Assembly: GCF_001183545.1 (NCBI RefSeq)
Contig: NZ_KQ236688.1
Location: forward strand, 1,269,149 to 1,333,148
Length of the DNA stretch: 64,000 nt
Source: Cellvibrio sp. pealriver
Lineage (GTDB): Bacteria; Pseudomonadota; Gammaproteobacteria; Pseudomonadales; Cellvibrionaceae
Reading direction: 5' to 3'
Of the stretch, positions 14,415-26,100 are shown piece after piece; position 1 is the stretch's first letter, and each line of letters starts with the position of its first letter. The position numbers and the translations under genes are program-made. The notes below the pieces were generated by a model that did no database searches, was not told the DNA's origin, and was given only the letters and a program-made list of their open reading frames with translations.

Positions 14415-15571
14415 TGGCAATGTACAGAGGTTACCTGATAGTGCTGGCGATTTTGGTGTTGCAGGCACAGCTGGTTATAGGGGCCGAAACAGCCCACGAT
14501 CATTCGAACGCTGACCCCTCGCAAGAAAAAAACGTCATGGATGATCGTGCTGAAGTTGCGATTCCGATTCAGCAACAAAAAAACGCAGGTATACAAACGC
14601 AATTTGTGAAACGCGAACGGCTGGTTCACAAAATACGTACGGTAGGCAGCATTGCTACTGATCAGACACGAGAAGCACACATACATACTCGTCTCAGCGG
14701 GTGGATTGAGAAAATTCATGTCGATTATGTGGGCAAGCTGGTTGCTAAAGGTGCACCCTTATTCGATTTGTACAGCCCTGATCTGGTCAGTACACAGGAA
14801 GAATACCTTGCTGCAAAACGGCAAGGTCAGGTTGCCGCTGAGGTTGCCGAGGCAGCACTTACGCGTCTGCGCTTGTGGGGTGTGGCGGAACAGGAATTGG
14901 AGGCATTGCGCAGGGCAAAAACCGCAAAAAAAGCGCTGACGTTTTATGCCCCGGTTAGCGGCGTGGTCATCCGCAAAGCGGCGATCATGGGTACTTATGT
15001 GACACCCGATACCGAACTCTATTATCTCGCCGATATCGACCAGGTGTGGCTATTGCTAACGCTCTATGAAGCCGATGTTGCATTAATCAAACCTGATGAC
15101 AAAGTAACCTTAAGTTTGCCTTACGCTCCCGGAAAATCCTATACGGGCGCTATCAGTTATGTTTATCCCGACATTGATCTTCAAACCCGCACAGCTAAAG
15201 CGCGTGTTGAGATTGCCAATGAGGATCATTTTTTGCGTCCAGGCATGTTTGCCAATGCTGAAATTGAAAAAACATTAACCGAGCAAATTGTGGTGTCGGA
15301 GGATGCCGTGCTCGATACCGGCCAGCGAAAAATTGTTTTTGTAAAAATGGGTGATCAGGCGTTCGTGCCACGTGAGGTCACCGTTGGTCAACGCGTGGGT
15401 GAGCAGCTGACAATTTTGGCGGGATTAAATGAGGGTGAAGCTGTTGTTGTCAGTGCCAGCTTTTTGATCGACGCCGAAAGTCGTTTGCAAGCAGCGTTAC
15501 GTAAGGGCAAACCTTCCACAGCTGGCCACAGCGGTCATGGCGACACCGCCAACAAAAACGGCGAGGAGTAG
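14414..15571 (+). CDS. cusB: RND membrane fusion protein, CusB-like
   Basis: 385 residues. N-terminal signal (LIVLAILVLQAQLVIGAE), then AHDHSNADPS, the barrel-sandwich hybrid (SGWIEKIHVDYVGKLVAKG), a short helical hairpin around residues 120-165 and the beta-barrel/proximal domains (YYLADIDQVWLLLTLYEADV, LRPGMFANAEIE). The C-terminus is His-rich (AGHSGHGD). This is the heavy-metal MFP type, linking the channel upstream to the RND pump downstream. Translation is coupled to cusC by a one-base overlap. CusB-type proteins also bind Cu(I)/Ag(I) directly with Met residues. Confidence 0.9.
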   Translation: MAMYRGYLIVLAILVLQAQLVIGAETAHDHSNADPSQEKNVMDDRAEVAIPIQQQKNAGIQTQFVKRERLVHKIRTVGSIATDQTREAHIHTRLSGWIEKIHVDYVGKLVAKGAPLFDLYSPDLVSTQEEYLAAKRQGQVAAEVAEAALTRLRLWGVAEQELEALRRAKTAKKALTFYAPVSGVVIRKAAIMGTYVTPDTELYYLADIDQVWLLLTLYEADVALIKPDDKVTLSLPYAPGKSYTGAISYVYPDIDLQTRTAKARVEIANEDHFLRPGMFANAEIEKTLTEQIVVSEDAVLDTGQRKIVFVKMGDQAFVPREVTVGQRVGEQLTILAGLNEGEAVVVSASFLIDAESRLQAALRKGKPSTAGHSGHGDTANKNGEE

Positions 15572-15575
15572 CCCT

Positions 15576-18500
15576 ATGATTGGCGCCATCATTACCTGGT
15601 GTTGGAACCATAGCAAAGCAACCATAGCAGCGGCAGTATTGCTGGGTCTTTGGGGCGGCTATTGTTTTATGAATATTAAAATCGATGCCATTCCAGACCT
15701 GTCTGAAACCCAGGTGATCATTTATTCAGAATGGATGGGACGCAGCCCTGATTTGGTCGAGGCGCAAATCACTTATCCTCTCGTGAGCACTTTACTCTCC
15801 GCACCTAAAGTAAAAGTTGCGCGTGGGTTTTCCATGTTTGGTATGTCATTTGTCTACGTTATTTTTGAAGATGGCACAGATAATTATTGGGCACGTGCTC
15901 GTGTTCTGGAATACCTTTCCAAAATTAGCGGGCAAATGCCGGATGGTGTTACGCCCAGTATTGGCCCTGATGCCTCGGGTGTTGGATGGGTGTTGCAATA
16001 CGCACTGGTTGATCCGGAGGCAAAATATAATCTGGCGCAGATCAAAACGTTTCAGGATTGGTATCTGAAATATTGGTTGAGTGCAGTACCCGGCGTGGCC
16101 GAAGTCGCCAGTGTTGGCGGGTTTGATAAGCAATACCAAGTGGAAGTAGATCCAAACAAATTGTCTGCACTCAACATTCCTTTGGAGACTGTGATCAATG
16201 CGATCCGAAATAGTAATAACGATGTGGGTGGTCGTACGCTGGAAATCTCTGAACGTGAGTATTACATCCGTGGTTTAGGCTACGTAAAAAATCCGCGGGA
16301 TTTGGAAAACATAGCGCTTGGAATTAACGCTGATGCGACGCCCGTGCTCCTGCGTGACGTAGCTCGCGTCACACTTGGTCCTGACATTCGTCGTGGCATT
16401 TCCGATTTGAACGGTCAAGGCGACACAGTGGGTGGTGTGATTGTCATGCGCCAAGGGGAGGATGTGTCGCGGGTGATTGCCGCAGTAAAGGAAAAAATAA
16501 CGGCAGTGAAAGGCGCTTTTCCACCGGGGTTGGAAATAGAGTTGGTGTACGATCGTTCGGATTTAATTTCCGAGGCAGTGCAAACCCTGCAGGAAAATTT
16601 GATTGAAGAAATTATTTTGGTTTGCATAGTGATTCTCTTTTTTCTATTTCACATCCGCAGTGTGTTGGTCGTTGTTATCACGCTTCCCTTATCGCTGCTG
16701 ATATCGCTGATTCCCATGTACTACTTTGATATCAGCCTTAACATTATGTCACTCGGTGGGATCATTCTGGCGGTTGGCGATATAGTCGATGGGGTGGTGG
16801 TATTCATCGAAAATACCCATACCAAAATTGCCGAGTCGGATGGCAGGAAAACGCGGCAGCAACTTGCCCTTGATGCCTGTCGCGAACTTGGTCCTGCCAT
16901 ATTTTCAGCATTGCTGATTATCAGCATTTCGTTTCTACCGATTTTTGCGTTGCAAGCGCAAGAGGGAAAATTATTTCACCCGCTGGCATACACAAAAACA
17001 TTTGCCATGCTGGCGGCGGCCTTAGTGACGATCACCCTGGTACCGATTTTAATTGCGCTGTTCGTCAAAGGAAAAATTCGCAAGGCCAGTGACACGCCAG
17101 TCAATCGCTGGTTACAGGCGATTTATACTCCCATTCTGGGATGGTGCGTTGGGCATATCAAAACGGTATTTGCAGGCACGACTTTATTGGTGGCGGTGTC
17201 GCTCGCATTATTTATGCGGCTGGGGTCGGAATTTATGCCTCCGCTTTGGGAAGGCGACTTGCTGTATATGCCGATCACTGTTCCGGGAATTTCGGTCACC
17301 GCAGCGCAAGATATTCTGACTCGCCAAAACAAAGCCATTAAAGCTATCCCGGAAGTAGCCAGTTCTTTTGGTAAGGCTGGCCGTTTTGAAACTGCAACCG
17401 ACCCAGCACCTTTATCAATGTTTGAGTACACCATTCGTTTAAAACCGCAAGCGGAGTGGCGGCAGGGACTTACGCCTGAAGCATTAATCCAAGAGTTGGA
17501 TGCAGCAGTGGCTGTGCCGGGGTTAAACCGCGCCTGGACGAAACCGGTGCGCGGTCGTATTGATATGTTGTCCACCGGTATTCGTACGCCGGTAGGCATA
17601 AAAATTTTTGGGCAAGACCTTGCCACTATTGAGCATATCGGTCAGCAGATTGAACAGGTTCTTTCTACCTTACCCGGCACTCGCAGCGCTTATGCCGAGC
17701 GAATCAATGAGGGTTACTATTTAGATTTTGAAGCGGATAAAACCGCCCTTGCCCGTTACGGATTACTGTTGGGCGACGTACAAATGATCATAGAAACCGC
17801 CATCGGGGGCATGGATATTGCCGAAACGGTTGAGGGGCGCGAACGTTATTCCATTAATTTGCGCTACCCGCGTGAGCTGCGCGATAGCGTAGAAAAAATT
17901 GAACGCATTCTGGTGGCAACACCAACCGGAACCCAAGTGCCCCTGGGGCAGTTGGGAAAGGTAATCACGCGTACTGGCCCACCTATGGTCCTGGATGAAA
18001 ATGGCTCGCTGGCCGGTTATGTGTATATCGACCTGCTGGGGCGTGACGCGGGAGGTTACGTCAATGATGCCAAAGCGGCTATTGCCAGTGCCGTGCACAT
18101 CCCCCCAGGCTACTTCATTACCTGGACCGGCCAATATGAATATCTGGCACGCATGCAAGAACGCATGGCCATCGTATTGCCAGTAACCCTTTTGTTGGTA
18201 TTTGCATTTTTGTATTTCAGTATGCGTTCCACCTCCCGCGCGCTCATCGTCATGGTGGCCGTGCCGCTATCATTAAGTGGCGGCATTATTTTGATGTGGT
18301 TTTTAAACTACAACACCAGTGTGGCGGTATGGGCCGGTGCCATTGCATTGATCGGGGTCGCCGTATCTACAACTTCAATCATGATGGTATTTCTGGATCA
18401 ATCATGGCAGCGGTGGCAAGCGGATGGTCGACTACTCACGGCAAATGATGGTCAACTTGCGGTCGTCGAGGGTGCTAAAAATAGTCTGCGCTCGGTATTG

Positions 18501-18686
18501 ATGGCTGTTGCCATGAATGTATTTGGGCTGATGCCAGTCATGCTCGCCACCGGTATCGGTGCCGATGTCATGAAAACTCTGGCATCCCCCATGTTTGGCG
18601 GATTGCTGTCACTCACTGTGTTGACGTTATTGGTGGTTCCTTGTGTATATCGGCAGATTTATGGCCGCCACTTGTCTACTACTTGA
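15576..18686 (+). CDS. cusA: RND heavy-metal pump, CusA-like
   Basis: 1036 residues from the ATG 7 bases after GAGGAG. Full-length HME-RND: TM1 near residues 15-33, two large periplasmic loops, TM2-6 (about 330-530) and TM7-12 (about 860-1030). The TM4 segment reads GDIVDGVVVFIENTH, the monovalent-metal (CusA) form lacking the extra DFG aspartate of CzcA pumps. Periplasmic signature PDLSETQVIIYSEWMG follows TM1. It exports Cu(I)/Ag(I) through the upstream MFP and channel using the proton gradient. Divergent from the second CusA in this element, so not a recent duplicate. Confidence 0.93.
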   Translation: MIGAIITWCWNHSKATIAAAVLLGLWGGYCFMNIKIDAIPDLSETQVIIYSEWMGRSPDLVEAQITYPLVSTLLSAPKVKVARGFSMFGMSFVYVIFEDGTDNYWARARVLEYLSKISGQMPDGVTPSIGPDASGVGWVLQYALVDPEAKYNLAQIKTFQDWYLKYWLSAVPGVAEVASVGGFDKQYQVEVDPNKLSALNIPLETVINAIRNSNNDVGGRTLEISEREYYIRGLGYVKNPRDLENIALGINADATPVLLRDVARVTLGPDIRRGISDLNGQGDTVGGVIVMRQGEDVSRVIAAVKEKITAVKGAFPPGLEIELVYDRSDLISEAVQTLQENLIEEIILVCIVILFFLFHIRSVLVVVITLPLSLLISLIPMYYFDISLNIMSLGGIILAVGDIVDGVVVFIENTHTKIAESDGRKTRQQLALDACRELGPAIFSALLIISISFLPIFALQAQEGKLFHPLAYTKTFAMLAAALVTITLVPILIALFVKGKIRKASDTPVNRWLQAIYTPILGWCVGHIKTVFAGTTLLVAVSLALFMRLGSEFMPPLWEGDLLYMPITVPGISVTAAQDILTRQNKAIKAIPEVASSFGKAGRFETATDPAPLSMFEYTIRLKPQAEWRQGLTPEALIQELDAAVAVPGLNRAWTKPVRGRIDMLSTGIRTPVGIKIFGQDLATIEHIGQQIEQVLSTLPGTRSAYAERINEGYYLDFEADKTALARYGLLLGDVQMIIETAIGGMDIAETVEGRERYSINLRYPRELRDSVEKIERILVATPTGTQVPLGQLGKVITRTGPPMVLDENGSLAGYVYIDLLGRDAGGYVNDAKAAIASAVHIPPGYFITWTGQYEYLARMQERMAIVLPVTLLLVFAFLYFSMRSTSRALIVMVAVPLSLSGGIILMWFLNYNTSVAVWAGAIALIGVAVSTTSIMMVFLDQSWQRWQADGRLLTANDGQLAVVEGAKNSLRSVLMAVAMNVFGLMPVMLATGIGADVMKTLASPMFGGLLSLTVLTLLVVPCVYRQIYGRHLSTT

Positions 18687-18716
18687 TTCTTATCAGAAGA
18701 GATCCCGAGGGAATTC

Positions 18717-20975
18717 ATGGAACATAACTACGACCATCCGCATCAATCTTGTAAGCCGGATCAACACAACCATAATTCCGCTCATTCACCGGGTACTAAG
18801 CTTCAACACCAGCAGGTGGAGGATATGGCACAACAACCGGGAGCGGAATTGATCCCTGGTGCTATATACACCTGCCCAATGCACCCGGAAATACGCCAGC
18901 AGCAACCGGGTAATTGCCCTAAATGTGGCATGACATTAGAGCCACTGTTACCCGAACTTGATGAAGAGGAGAATCCCGAATTCCGGGATTTCACCCGCCG
19001 GTTTTGGTGGACGTTGCCGCTGACACTAGCGGTTACCGTGCTGGCCATGTTTGGTCATCAGCTTCATCTATTTTCTGTGTCTACCCAAACCTGGATCGAA
19101 TTGATCCTGACGTTACCCATTGTCCTCTGGGCGGGAACGCCTTTTTTTGTGCGCGGCTGGCAATCAATTATCAATCTCACACCTAACATGTGGACGCTGA
19201 TTGGCTTGGGGACAGGTGCGGCCTTCGTTTACAGCCTGGTAGCGACAGTGGCGCCCGGTATATTCCCTGATTCCTTCGTATCCATGGGACGGGTTTCCGT
19301 TTATTTCGAAGCGGCCGCCGTCATTATTTCGTTGACGCTTTTAGGGCAACTGTTGGAATTAAAGGCGCGCTCGCAAACCTCGGCGGCGATCAAATCCTTA
19401 CTCGGTTTAGCTCCAAAAAAAGCGCGACGTATTCGCGAGGATGGCAGTGAAGAGGATGTGCCACTCACGCATGTCCATGTGGGTGATAAGTTGCGTGTTC
19501 GCCCCGGCGAAAAAGTACCGGTGGATGGGGTTGTTGTGGAAGGTAGCAGCGCAGTGGATGAGTCCATGCTGACCGGCGAGCCGCTGCCAGTGATGAAACG
19601 CGCGGGCGACAAGGTGATCGGTGCAACACTCAATACCAATGGTGCACTTACCATTCAATCTGAGCGCGTTGGATCGTCTACCGTATTAGCACAGATTGTT
19701 CAGATGGTAGCGCAAGCGCAGAGATCCAAAGCACCCATGCAACGTATGGCGGATTCCGTTGCCGGTTATTTTGTCGTTGCGGTGGTAGCGGTTGCCGTGC
19801 TGACTTTTTTTGCCTGGGGACTGTTCGGCCCTGAACCGCGTTGGGTATTCGGTTTAATTAATGCGGTAGCGGTACTGATTATTGCTTGCCCTTGCGCGTT
19901 AGGACTGGCGACACCTATGTCAATCATGGTGGCCACCGGGCGTGGTGCCACACAGGGTGTGCTGTTTCGGGACGCCGCCGCCATCGAGAACTTTCGCAAG
20001 ATAGATACCCTCATTATCGATAAGACGGGAACCTTGACTGAAGGACGACCTGCATTTGATCGTGCGGTACCGGCTCAAGGATTTAATGAAGACGATGTGT
20101 TGCGCCTTGCCGCAAGCCTTGATCAGGGAAGCGAACATCCGCTGGCCGATGCCATTGTCCGCGCGGCGCGCGAGCGCAATCTCGCATTGGAAAAAGTCGA
20201 ACAATTTGAATCGGGTTCTGGCATCGGAGTGTATGGAACCGTTTCGGGGCGCAAGCTGGCGCTGGGAAACACGGTGCTAATGGAGCAACAGGGTGTCGTT
20301 GTTGCACCGCTGGTGCCCGAAGCCGAAACCTTACGCAGTGAGGGTGCCAGTGTTATGTACCTGGCAGTGGATGGGCAGCTCGCGGGTCTGTTGGCGGTGT
20401 CTGACCCCGTCAAGGCCAGTACACCGGAAGCCTTGGCGACACTAAAAGCCGCTGGTTTACGCATTGTTATGGCGACGGGCGATGGCCTCACTACAGCCAA
20501 AGCCGTGGCGGCGCGCCTGGGTATCGATGAAGTCCACGGTGAAGTGAAACCAGAGGATAAATTGCGTTTGGTTGAACGCTTGCAAGCCGAGGGCAAGGTT
20601 GTTGCCATGGCGGGCGATGGAATCAATGATGCCCCCGCTCTGGCCAAAGCCGATGTGGGTATTGCCATGGGCACCGGTACTGACGTAGCGATGAACAGCG
20701 CACAAGTTACATTGGTGAAAGGTGATTTACGCGGGATTGCGGTCGCGCGTTTCTTATCGGAAGCCACCGTAACCAATATGAAGCAGAATCTGATGTTTGC
20801 ATTCTTGTACAACGGACTGGGAATTCCCGTTGCTGCCGGGGTTTTGTATCCCTGGACTGGCTGGTTATTGTCACCCATGATTGCAGCACTCGCGATGAGC
20901 CTCAGTTCCGTCTCGGTGATTGGAAATGCGTTGAGGTTGAAACGGAAAAACTCTTTATCAACGATCAATAGATAG
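18717..20975 (+). CDS. Cu(I)/Ag(I) P1B-1-type ATPase with His/Cys N-terminal metal domain
   Basis: 752 residues. In place of HMA repeats the N-terminus has a His-rich leader ([16 protein letters not shown]) and a heavy-metal-binding domain (YTCPMHPE, then [10 protein letters not shown], residues ~50-80). Core motifs: CPC in TM6 ([13 protein letters not shown]), phosphorylation [32 protein letters not shown]7 N-x6-YN-x4-P and TM8 MSLSS are the P1B-1 signature for monovalent copper or silver. It follows cusA by 30 bases and would pump Cu(I)/Ag(I) from the cytoplasm for capture by CusCBA or CopA. SilP/CopF-like ATPases share this layout. Confidence 0.94.
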   Translation: MEHNYDHPHQSCKPDQHNHNSAHSPGTKLQHQQVEDMAQQPGAELIPGAIYTCPMHPEIRQQQPGNCPKCGMTLEPLLPELDEEENPEFRDFTRRFWWTLPLTLAVTVLAMFGHQLHLFSVSTQTWIELILTLPIVLWAGTPFFVRGWQSIINLTPNMWTLIGLGTGAAFVYSLVATVAPGIFPDSFVSMGRVSVYFEAAAVIISLTLLGQLLELKARSQTSAAIKSLLGLAPKKARRIREDGSEEDVPLTHVHVGDKLRVRPGEKVPVDGVVVEGSSAVDESMLTGEPLPVMKRAGDKVIGATLNTNGALTIQSERVGSSTVLAQIVQMVAQAQRSKAPMQRMADSVAGYFVVAVVAVAVLTFFAWGLFGPEPRWVFGLINAVAVLIIACPCALGLATPMSIMVATGRGATQGVLFRDAAAIENFRKIDTLIIDKTGTLTEGRPAFDRAVPAQGFNEDDVLRLAASLDQGSEHPLADAIVRAARERNLALEKVEQFESGSGIGVYGTVSGRKLALGNTVLMEQQGVVVAPLVPEAETLRSEGASVMYLAVDGQLAGLLAVSDPVKASTPEALATLKAAGLRIVMATGDGLTTAKAVAARLGIDEVHGEVKPEDKLRLVERLQAEGKVVAMAGDGINDAPALAKADVGIAMGTGTDVAMNSAQVTLVKGDLRGIAVARFLSEATVTNMKQNLMFAFLYNGLGIPVAAGVLYPWTGWLLSPMIAALAMSLSSVSVIGNALRLKRKNSLSTINR

Positions 20976-21389
20976 CGGTGAGTGCCATTAACCAATCCGG
21001 GCAATCGCAACGACACCGGCGGCAAATTTCATGCTTATTCGTTAATTTGCGCGCAACACGAACTCATGGATTTCTGGGCAGTTGTTGAATCATTGTGGTG
21101 ACAACCTCATTCGGCAGGCATCGCCGTGGGTTCCAGCGTACACCCGGGTTAATAGGCCTCTCGAAGAGGGTTTCCGAACCGGGATTTCGCGGACTTCGCT
21201 AGGGTGTTGTCACGACGCAGCTGGGAATGAGGTGGATTAAATCGGTACGACCAGTACAAGTAATGTTGCGCACGCAACAATCCGTGTACGCATCATGAGG
21301 CCAGGGATGTCTATGCCCGATGAGAAATAATTCAGGACCGATGGTCGTGGTCATAGCTGGATATCCTGACTTTGCGCTATGCTGCTCCT
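20976..21389 (+). other. Structured intergenic region with competing inverted repeats
   Basis: No convincing gene in 414 bases. Inverted pairs are GTGACAAC (21098-21105) with GTTGTCAC (21206-21213), and ACCTCATTC (21104-21112) with GAATGAGGT (21225-21233). Their order makes them mutually exclusive or pseudoknotted. Between them are hairpins CCTCT-CGA-AGAGG (21157-21169) and GGTT-TCCG-AACC (21169-21180). It lies between the first P-ATPase and the second CusBA block, in the direction of transcription. It may be a regulatory RNA, a leader or a relic of an insertion boundary. No known riboswitch or attC consensus was recognised. Confidence 0.4.
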
Positions 21390-21725
21390 ATGCGCCGTTA
21401 TCCCTTGCTATTCATACTGCTGCTGAGTTTTTTGATGCCCCTGCAATCGGTGGCAGAAGTGCTGCTTGCCGCCGATCCTTGCCCGGCGGAAATGGCGATG
21501 GATTCTGCCGGGGATGACCACATGCCTTGTTGTCCAGAGGACGAAGCCGTTCCCCTCTGTAAAACCCTGAAGAGCTGTCACCTGTGCAAGACGCCAGCGC
21601 AACCCATCGCCGCTGTAGTCGAATTACCATCGGTACGTCCGCTCCCCACTGAAGGCGTTATCGCTATTTCACCCCACCTCCCGATGAACCTCGCCAGCAT
21701 CTGGCGACCTCCTACCCACACCTGA
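21390..21725 (+). CDS. Small secreted Cys-rich protein heading the second CusBA block (CzcI/CopL-like)
   Basis: 111 residues from the ATG; a TTG 18 bases earlier is less likely. Signal peptide YPLLFILLLSFLMPLQSVAE, then Cys-rich DPCPAEMAM, MPCCPEDEAVPLC and CHLC, and a tail ending SIWRPPTHT. The layout (signal, metal-ligand cluster, RPP-containing tail) is shared with the proteins that start the copper operon and the czc operon of this element. Likely a periplasmic metal-binding or regulatory protein. The next gene starts 83 bases later. Confidence 0.6.
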   Translation: MRRYPLLFILLLSFLMPLQSVAEVLLAADPCPAEMAMDSAGDDHMPCCPEDEAVPLCKTLKSCHLCKTPAQPIAAVVELPSVRPLPTEGVIAISPHLPMNLASIWRPPTHT

Positions 21726-21808
21726 TCCCGCGATAAAAAATAGTCCTTCACCGGAGGCGGTTGTGCCTTGCCGGTGGAGACAGGTATTCGTGATCAGGAG
21801 TTTTTCAA

Positions 21809-23173
21809 ATGAACACAGTCTCTATCCGCGTACTGGCGGCGCTGACGTTGGGTGCGCTGGTATTAGGGGTGGCCATAGGCGCGGGTATTTACCGCAACCC
21901 AAGTCCGACTACACCGGCCAAGCCTCCAGAGCCCAAGGTACTTTACTGGTACGACCCCATGGTGCCCGACAAGCACTTTGATAAACCGGGTAAATCCCCG
22001 TTTATGGATATGGAGCTGGTACCCAAATATGCGGAACCGGAAAAAGCGGAAAAGCCGGCAGAGGATAAGCCGCGAGTTCTTTATTGGTACGACCCGATGG
22101 TACCGGACCAGCATTTTGATAAGCCGGGCAAGTCGCCCTTTATGGACATGGAACTGGTGCCAAAATATGCCGAGGCAGGCGCATCGGAAGCTGTTATGAA
22201 CCTTGCTCCGTTGCAGGTCCAGAATCTCGGGATGCGTACGGTGAAAGTTCAACGACTACCCGTCAAGCAGATGCTGGATGTCCCCGGACAGCTGCAATTC
22301 AATGAACGCCACCAGGCCATTTTACAATTGCGAGCCGCCGGGTTTGTTGAAAAGGTCTGGCCCCTTGCGTTGGGTGATCGGGTTATCGCCGGTCAACCCC
22401 TGGTGGAATTACACATACCGGAATGGCTCGATGCGCAAAATGACTTGTTGTCCCAACCGGTAGCCAGCAATACCCAACGGTTGAAGACACTGCGCACGCG
22501 GCTTCAGTTGTTGGGTATGCCCGAATCCTTGATTGCCCAGGTCGAAAAAACGCGGCAACCGGAAACGCGGATTACCCTGGCGTCGCCCATCAACGGCGTG
22601 ATCACCTTGCTGGGTGTTAAGACCGGTATGGCGTTGGCCAGTGGCACAACCATCGCACAAATCAACGGCACCGATACCTTGTGGCTGGAAGCGGCAATCC
22701 CGGAAGGCTTATCCGGCGCATTACGGTCTGGCGACTCCGCCCGGTTCAGGTCCGCCAATCCTGAGGATAAAGAACTGACAGGACGCATCGACCAGATATT
22801 GCCAACCCTCAATACCCCCACGCGTACACGCACCGCCCGGATAGTGCTGGATAACCCCGAGGGTATCCTTACCTCCGGCACGACCGGGCACGTCACCCTT
22901 CAATCAAACGGGAAGGAAATGGCGCTGTTTGTACCGACCGAGGCAGTTATTCGCACGGGAAAACGTACATTGGTGATGGTTGCCGAAGCGGAGGGACAGT
23001 TTCGACCGGTCACTATTACACCTGGACCGGAAATGGGCGACAAAACGCTTGTTCGCAAGGGATTGGAAGAAGGACAAACCATTGTGGCCAGCGGGCAATT
23101 CTTGCTGGATTCCGAAGCCTCGTTTCTCGGGCTGACAGCGGAACCCGCTAACGGGGAGCACGGCCATGATTAA
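21809..23173 (+). CDS. cusB: RND membrane fusion protein with duplicated heavy-metal-binding domain, CusB-like
   Basis: 454 residues. After an N-terminal helix ([21 protein letters not shown]) come two near-identical ~35-residue modules, each with [28 protein letters not shown] (about residues 46-75 and 91-120). This is the metal-binding domain often found once in CusB/SilB-type proteins. Then the usual barrel-sandwich hybrid ([17 protein letters not shown]), helical hairpin, beta-barrel ([15 protein letters not shown]) and C-terminal domain. The copies differ at many synonymous positions, so duplication is not recent. The stop overlaps the next start by 8 bases. No channel gene accompanies it; it may use the CusC of the first block. 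Confidence 0.92.
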   Translation: MNTVSIRVLAALTLGALVLGVAIGAGIYRNPSPTTPAKPPEPKVLYWYDPMVPDKHFDKPGKSPFMDMELVPKYAEPEKAEKPAEDKPRVLYWYDPMVPDQHFDKPGKSPFMDMELVPKYAEAGASEAVMNLAPLQVQNLGMRTVKVQRLPVKQMLDVPGQLQFNERHQAILQLRAAGFVEKVWPLALGDRVIAGQPLVELHIPEWLDAQNDLLSQPVASNTQRLKTLRTRLQLLGMPESLIAQVEKTRQPETRITLASPINGVITLLGVKTGMALASGTTIAQINGTDTLWLEAAIPEGLSGALRSGDSARFRSANPEDKELTGRIDQILPTLNTPTRTRTARIVLDNPEGILTSGTTGHVTLQSNGKEMALFVPTEAVIRTGKRTLVMVAEAEGQFRPVTITPGPEMGDKTLVRKGLEEGQTIVASGQFLLDSEASFLGLTAEPANGEHGHD

Positions 23174-26100
23174 CCGGATTATTCATTGGTCCATTGCTCA
23201 CCGGGTACTCGTGTTGCTGGTGTCATTGCTTCTCACCGGCTGGGGAATCTGGGCGGTAAAGAGCACGCCGATTGACGCCTTGCCGGATCTTTCTGACGTA
23301 CAGGTGATTATCCGCACACCGTTTCCGGGGCAAGCACCGGAGCTGGTGGAAAACCAGGTGACTTACCCATTGGCCAGCAAGATGCTCTCGGTACCGGGTG
23401 CCAGCCATGTGAGGGGGTATTCCCTGTATGGAGACAGCTTTGTGTATGTCCTGTTTGAAGATGGCACGGATCTCTATTGGGCGCGCTCGCGAGTCCTCGA
23501 ATCCTTGAGCCAGGTGCAAGCGCAATTGCCATCCGGCGCTGTACCGTCGTTAGGACCGGATGCCACCGGTGTGGGATGGATTTTCCAGTACGCGCTGATT
23601 GATAAAACCGGTGGACACGATATCGCCCAGTTGCGTGCTCTTCAGGATTGGTTCCTCCGTTTTGAATTGGCACCCTTGCCGGATGTGTCAGAGGTCGCTG
23701 CCATTGGCGGTATGGTTAACCAGTATCAGGTCCTGCTGGATCCGGTGCGGCTGGCTGCTTACAACCTCTCACACGAGTCTGTGATAACCGCTATTCAGGA
23801 GGCAAACCAGGAAACCGGTGGTGGAGTCCTGGTCGCTGGCGAAGCCGAACTCATGGTACGTGCCCGTGGTTACTTGCACACCCTGGAAGAATTCAAAGCA
23901 ATTCCTCTGGCACTGGTTAATAACATCCCCGTGACACTGGGCGATGTGGCCACCATCCAGCGGGGACCGGAAATGCGCCGGGGCATCGCGGAACTGGATG
24001 GTGAAGGTGAAGTTACCGGCGGTGTGGTGGTCATGCGTTCCGGTGGGAATGCGCGCGCCACCATTGCCGCCGTTAAGGAAAAGTTGGCGCAGTTGCAAAG
24101 CAGCTTGCCGGTGGGTGTTGAGGTGGTCACTACCTATGACCGCAGCAGCCTTATTGATCGCGCCGTCACCAATCTCAGCCACAAATTGTTGGAAGAATTT
24201 CTGGTGGTCGCGTTGGTCTGCGCGGTCTTCCTCTGGCATTGGCGCTCCGCACTGGTGGCGATTGTCGCCTTGCCCTTGGGGGTACTGATCGCTTTTATCG
24301 TCATGCGCTATCAGGGGATTAATGCCAACATTATGTCGCTGGGTGGCATCGCCATTGCCATCGGTGCGATGGTGGATGCCGCCATCGTGATGATTGAGAA
24401 CGCACACAAACACCTGGAGCGCTGGCAGCACGACCATCCCGGACAAGCGCTTGACGATGAACCGCGCTGGCAGGTGTTGGCTCAGGCCGCCGCCGAGGTC
24501 GGACCGGCGCTGTTTTTCTCCCTGCTGATCGTGACCTTATCGTTCATCCCGGTTTTCACGCTGGAAGCGCAGGAAGGACGTTTGTTCGGCCCGCTGGCGT
24601 TCACCAAAACCTATGCCATGGCGGCGGCGGCCGGATTATCTATCACCCTGATTCCGGTGCTGATGGGCTATTGGATCCGCGGCCGTATTCCCGAGGAACA
24701 ACGCAACCCGATCAACCATTGGTTAATTCGGGTGTATCAACCCTTGCTGGCAGGTGTGCTACGTCACCCGCGCACGACCTTAGCCGTAGCAGGTATTCTG
24801 GTACTCACCACCGCATGGCCACTGTACCGGTTGGGCAGCGAATTTTTACCGCCGCTGGATGAAGGTGATGTGCTGTACATGCCCAGTGCCTTGCCGGGGC
24901 TCAGCGCCCAACAAGCCAGCCAATTATTGCAACACACGGATCGGCTCATTAAATCGGTACCGGAAGTCGCCCGCGTGTTTGGCAAGGCGGGCCGCAGCAA
25001 TAGCGCGACCGATCCCGCACCTTTGGAAATGTTTGAAACCACGATCCAGTTCAAACCCCGTGACCAATGGCGCCCCGGTATGACACCGGAAAAACTGTTG
25101 GCGGAGCTGGATGCAAAAGTCAAAGTGCCGGGACTGGCCAATCTGTGGATACCGCCCATCCGCAACCGTATCGATATGCTGGCGACAGGGATTAAAAGCC
25201 CCATCGGGGTCAAGATTTCCGGCCAGTCACTCCTGGATATCGACCAAGTAGCCGCACAAGTCGAGCAGCTCGCCAAAACCATTCCCGGCATCACCTCAGC
25301 GGTGGCTGAGCGAACCGGTGGTGGTCGTTACCTCGACATTGCTTTTGACCGGTCGGCACTGGCGCGTTACGGGCTAAATATGATCCAGGCACAATCGGTG
25401 GTCAGCCGGTTGATCGGCGGCGAAAATATCGGTGAAGTCATTGAGGGCCGCGCGCGGTTTCCCATCAATGTCCGCTATCCGCGCGACTGGCGCGACAGCC
25501 TCGGGAAACTGCAGAACTTGCCAATCATCACGGGGCAAGGCCAACACATCACCTTGGGGATGATCGCCAAGGTAGCGGTGACCGACGGCCCCAGCATGAT
25601 CAAAAGTGAAAATGCTCGGCCAACCGGTATTGTGTATATCGACGTCCGGAATCGTGACCTCGGATCCACCGTAGCGGATTTGCAGCAACGGGTACGCAAT
25701 GACATTCGTTTGCCGGTCGGGGTCAGCGTCAGCTATGCGGGCCAATTCGAATTCATGGAACGCGCAACTGCGCGCTTGCAATGGATCGTTCCCGGCACGC
25801 TCGCGATTGTCCTGGTGCTGCTATACCTCACTTTCTCACGGCTCGATGAAGCGCTGCTGATTATGGGAACCTTGCCGTTTGCACTCACGGGCGGTATCTG
25901 GTTGTTGTACCTGCTGGAATACCACTTGTCGGTGGCCTCGGCGGTCGGATTTATTGCACTTGCCGGGGTCTCTGCCGAGTTCGGGGTCATTATGTTGTTG
26001 TACCTGAAACAGGCCTGGCACCGGCGTACGCAGGACAGTGGCACACCGACAAGCCGGGATCTGGATGACGCTATCCAGGAAGGCGCGGTGTTGCGAATCC

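Noticed and set aside
17123..17626. 167-codon minus-strand frame inside cusA
   Set aside because: Antisense shadow of a full-length RND gene; no ribosome site or family features.
20123..21025. 300-codon open frame on the minus strand
   Set aside because: It lies opposite the copper ATPase coding region for most of its length, is Ser/Thr/Ala/Pro-rich with no domain, and is explained as the antisense of a biased gene.
20976..21389. Integron attC site or group II intron remnant
   Set aside because: No attC RYYYAAC/GTTRRRY pair in the right arrangement, no intron domain V and no reverse transcriptase nearby.
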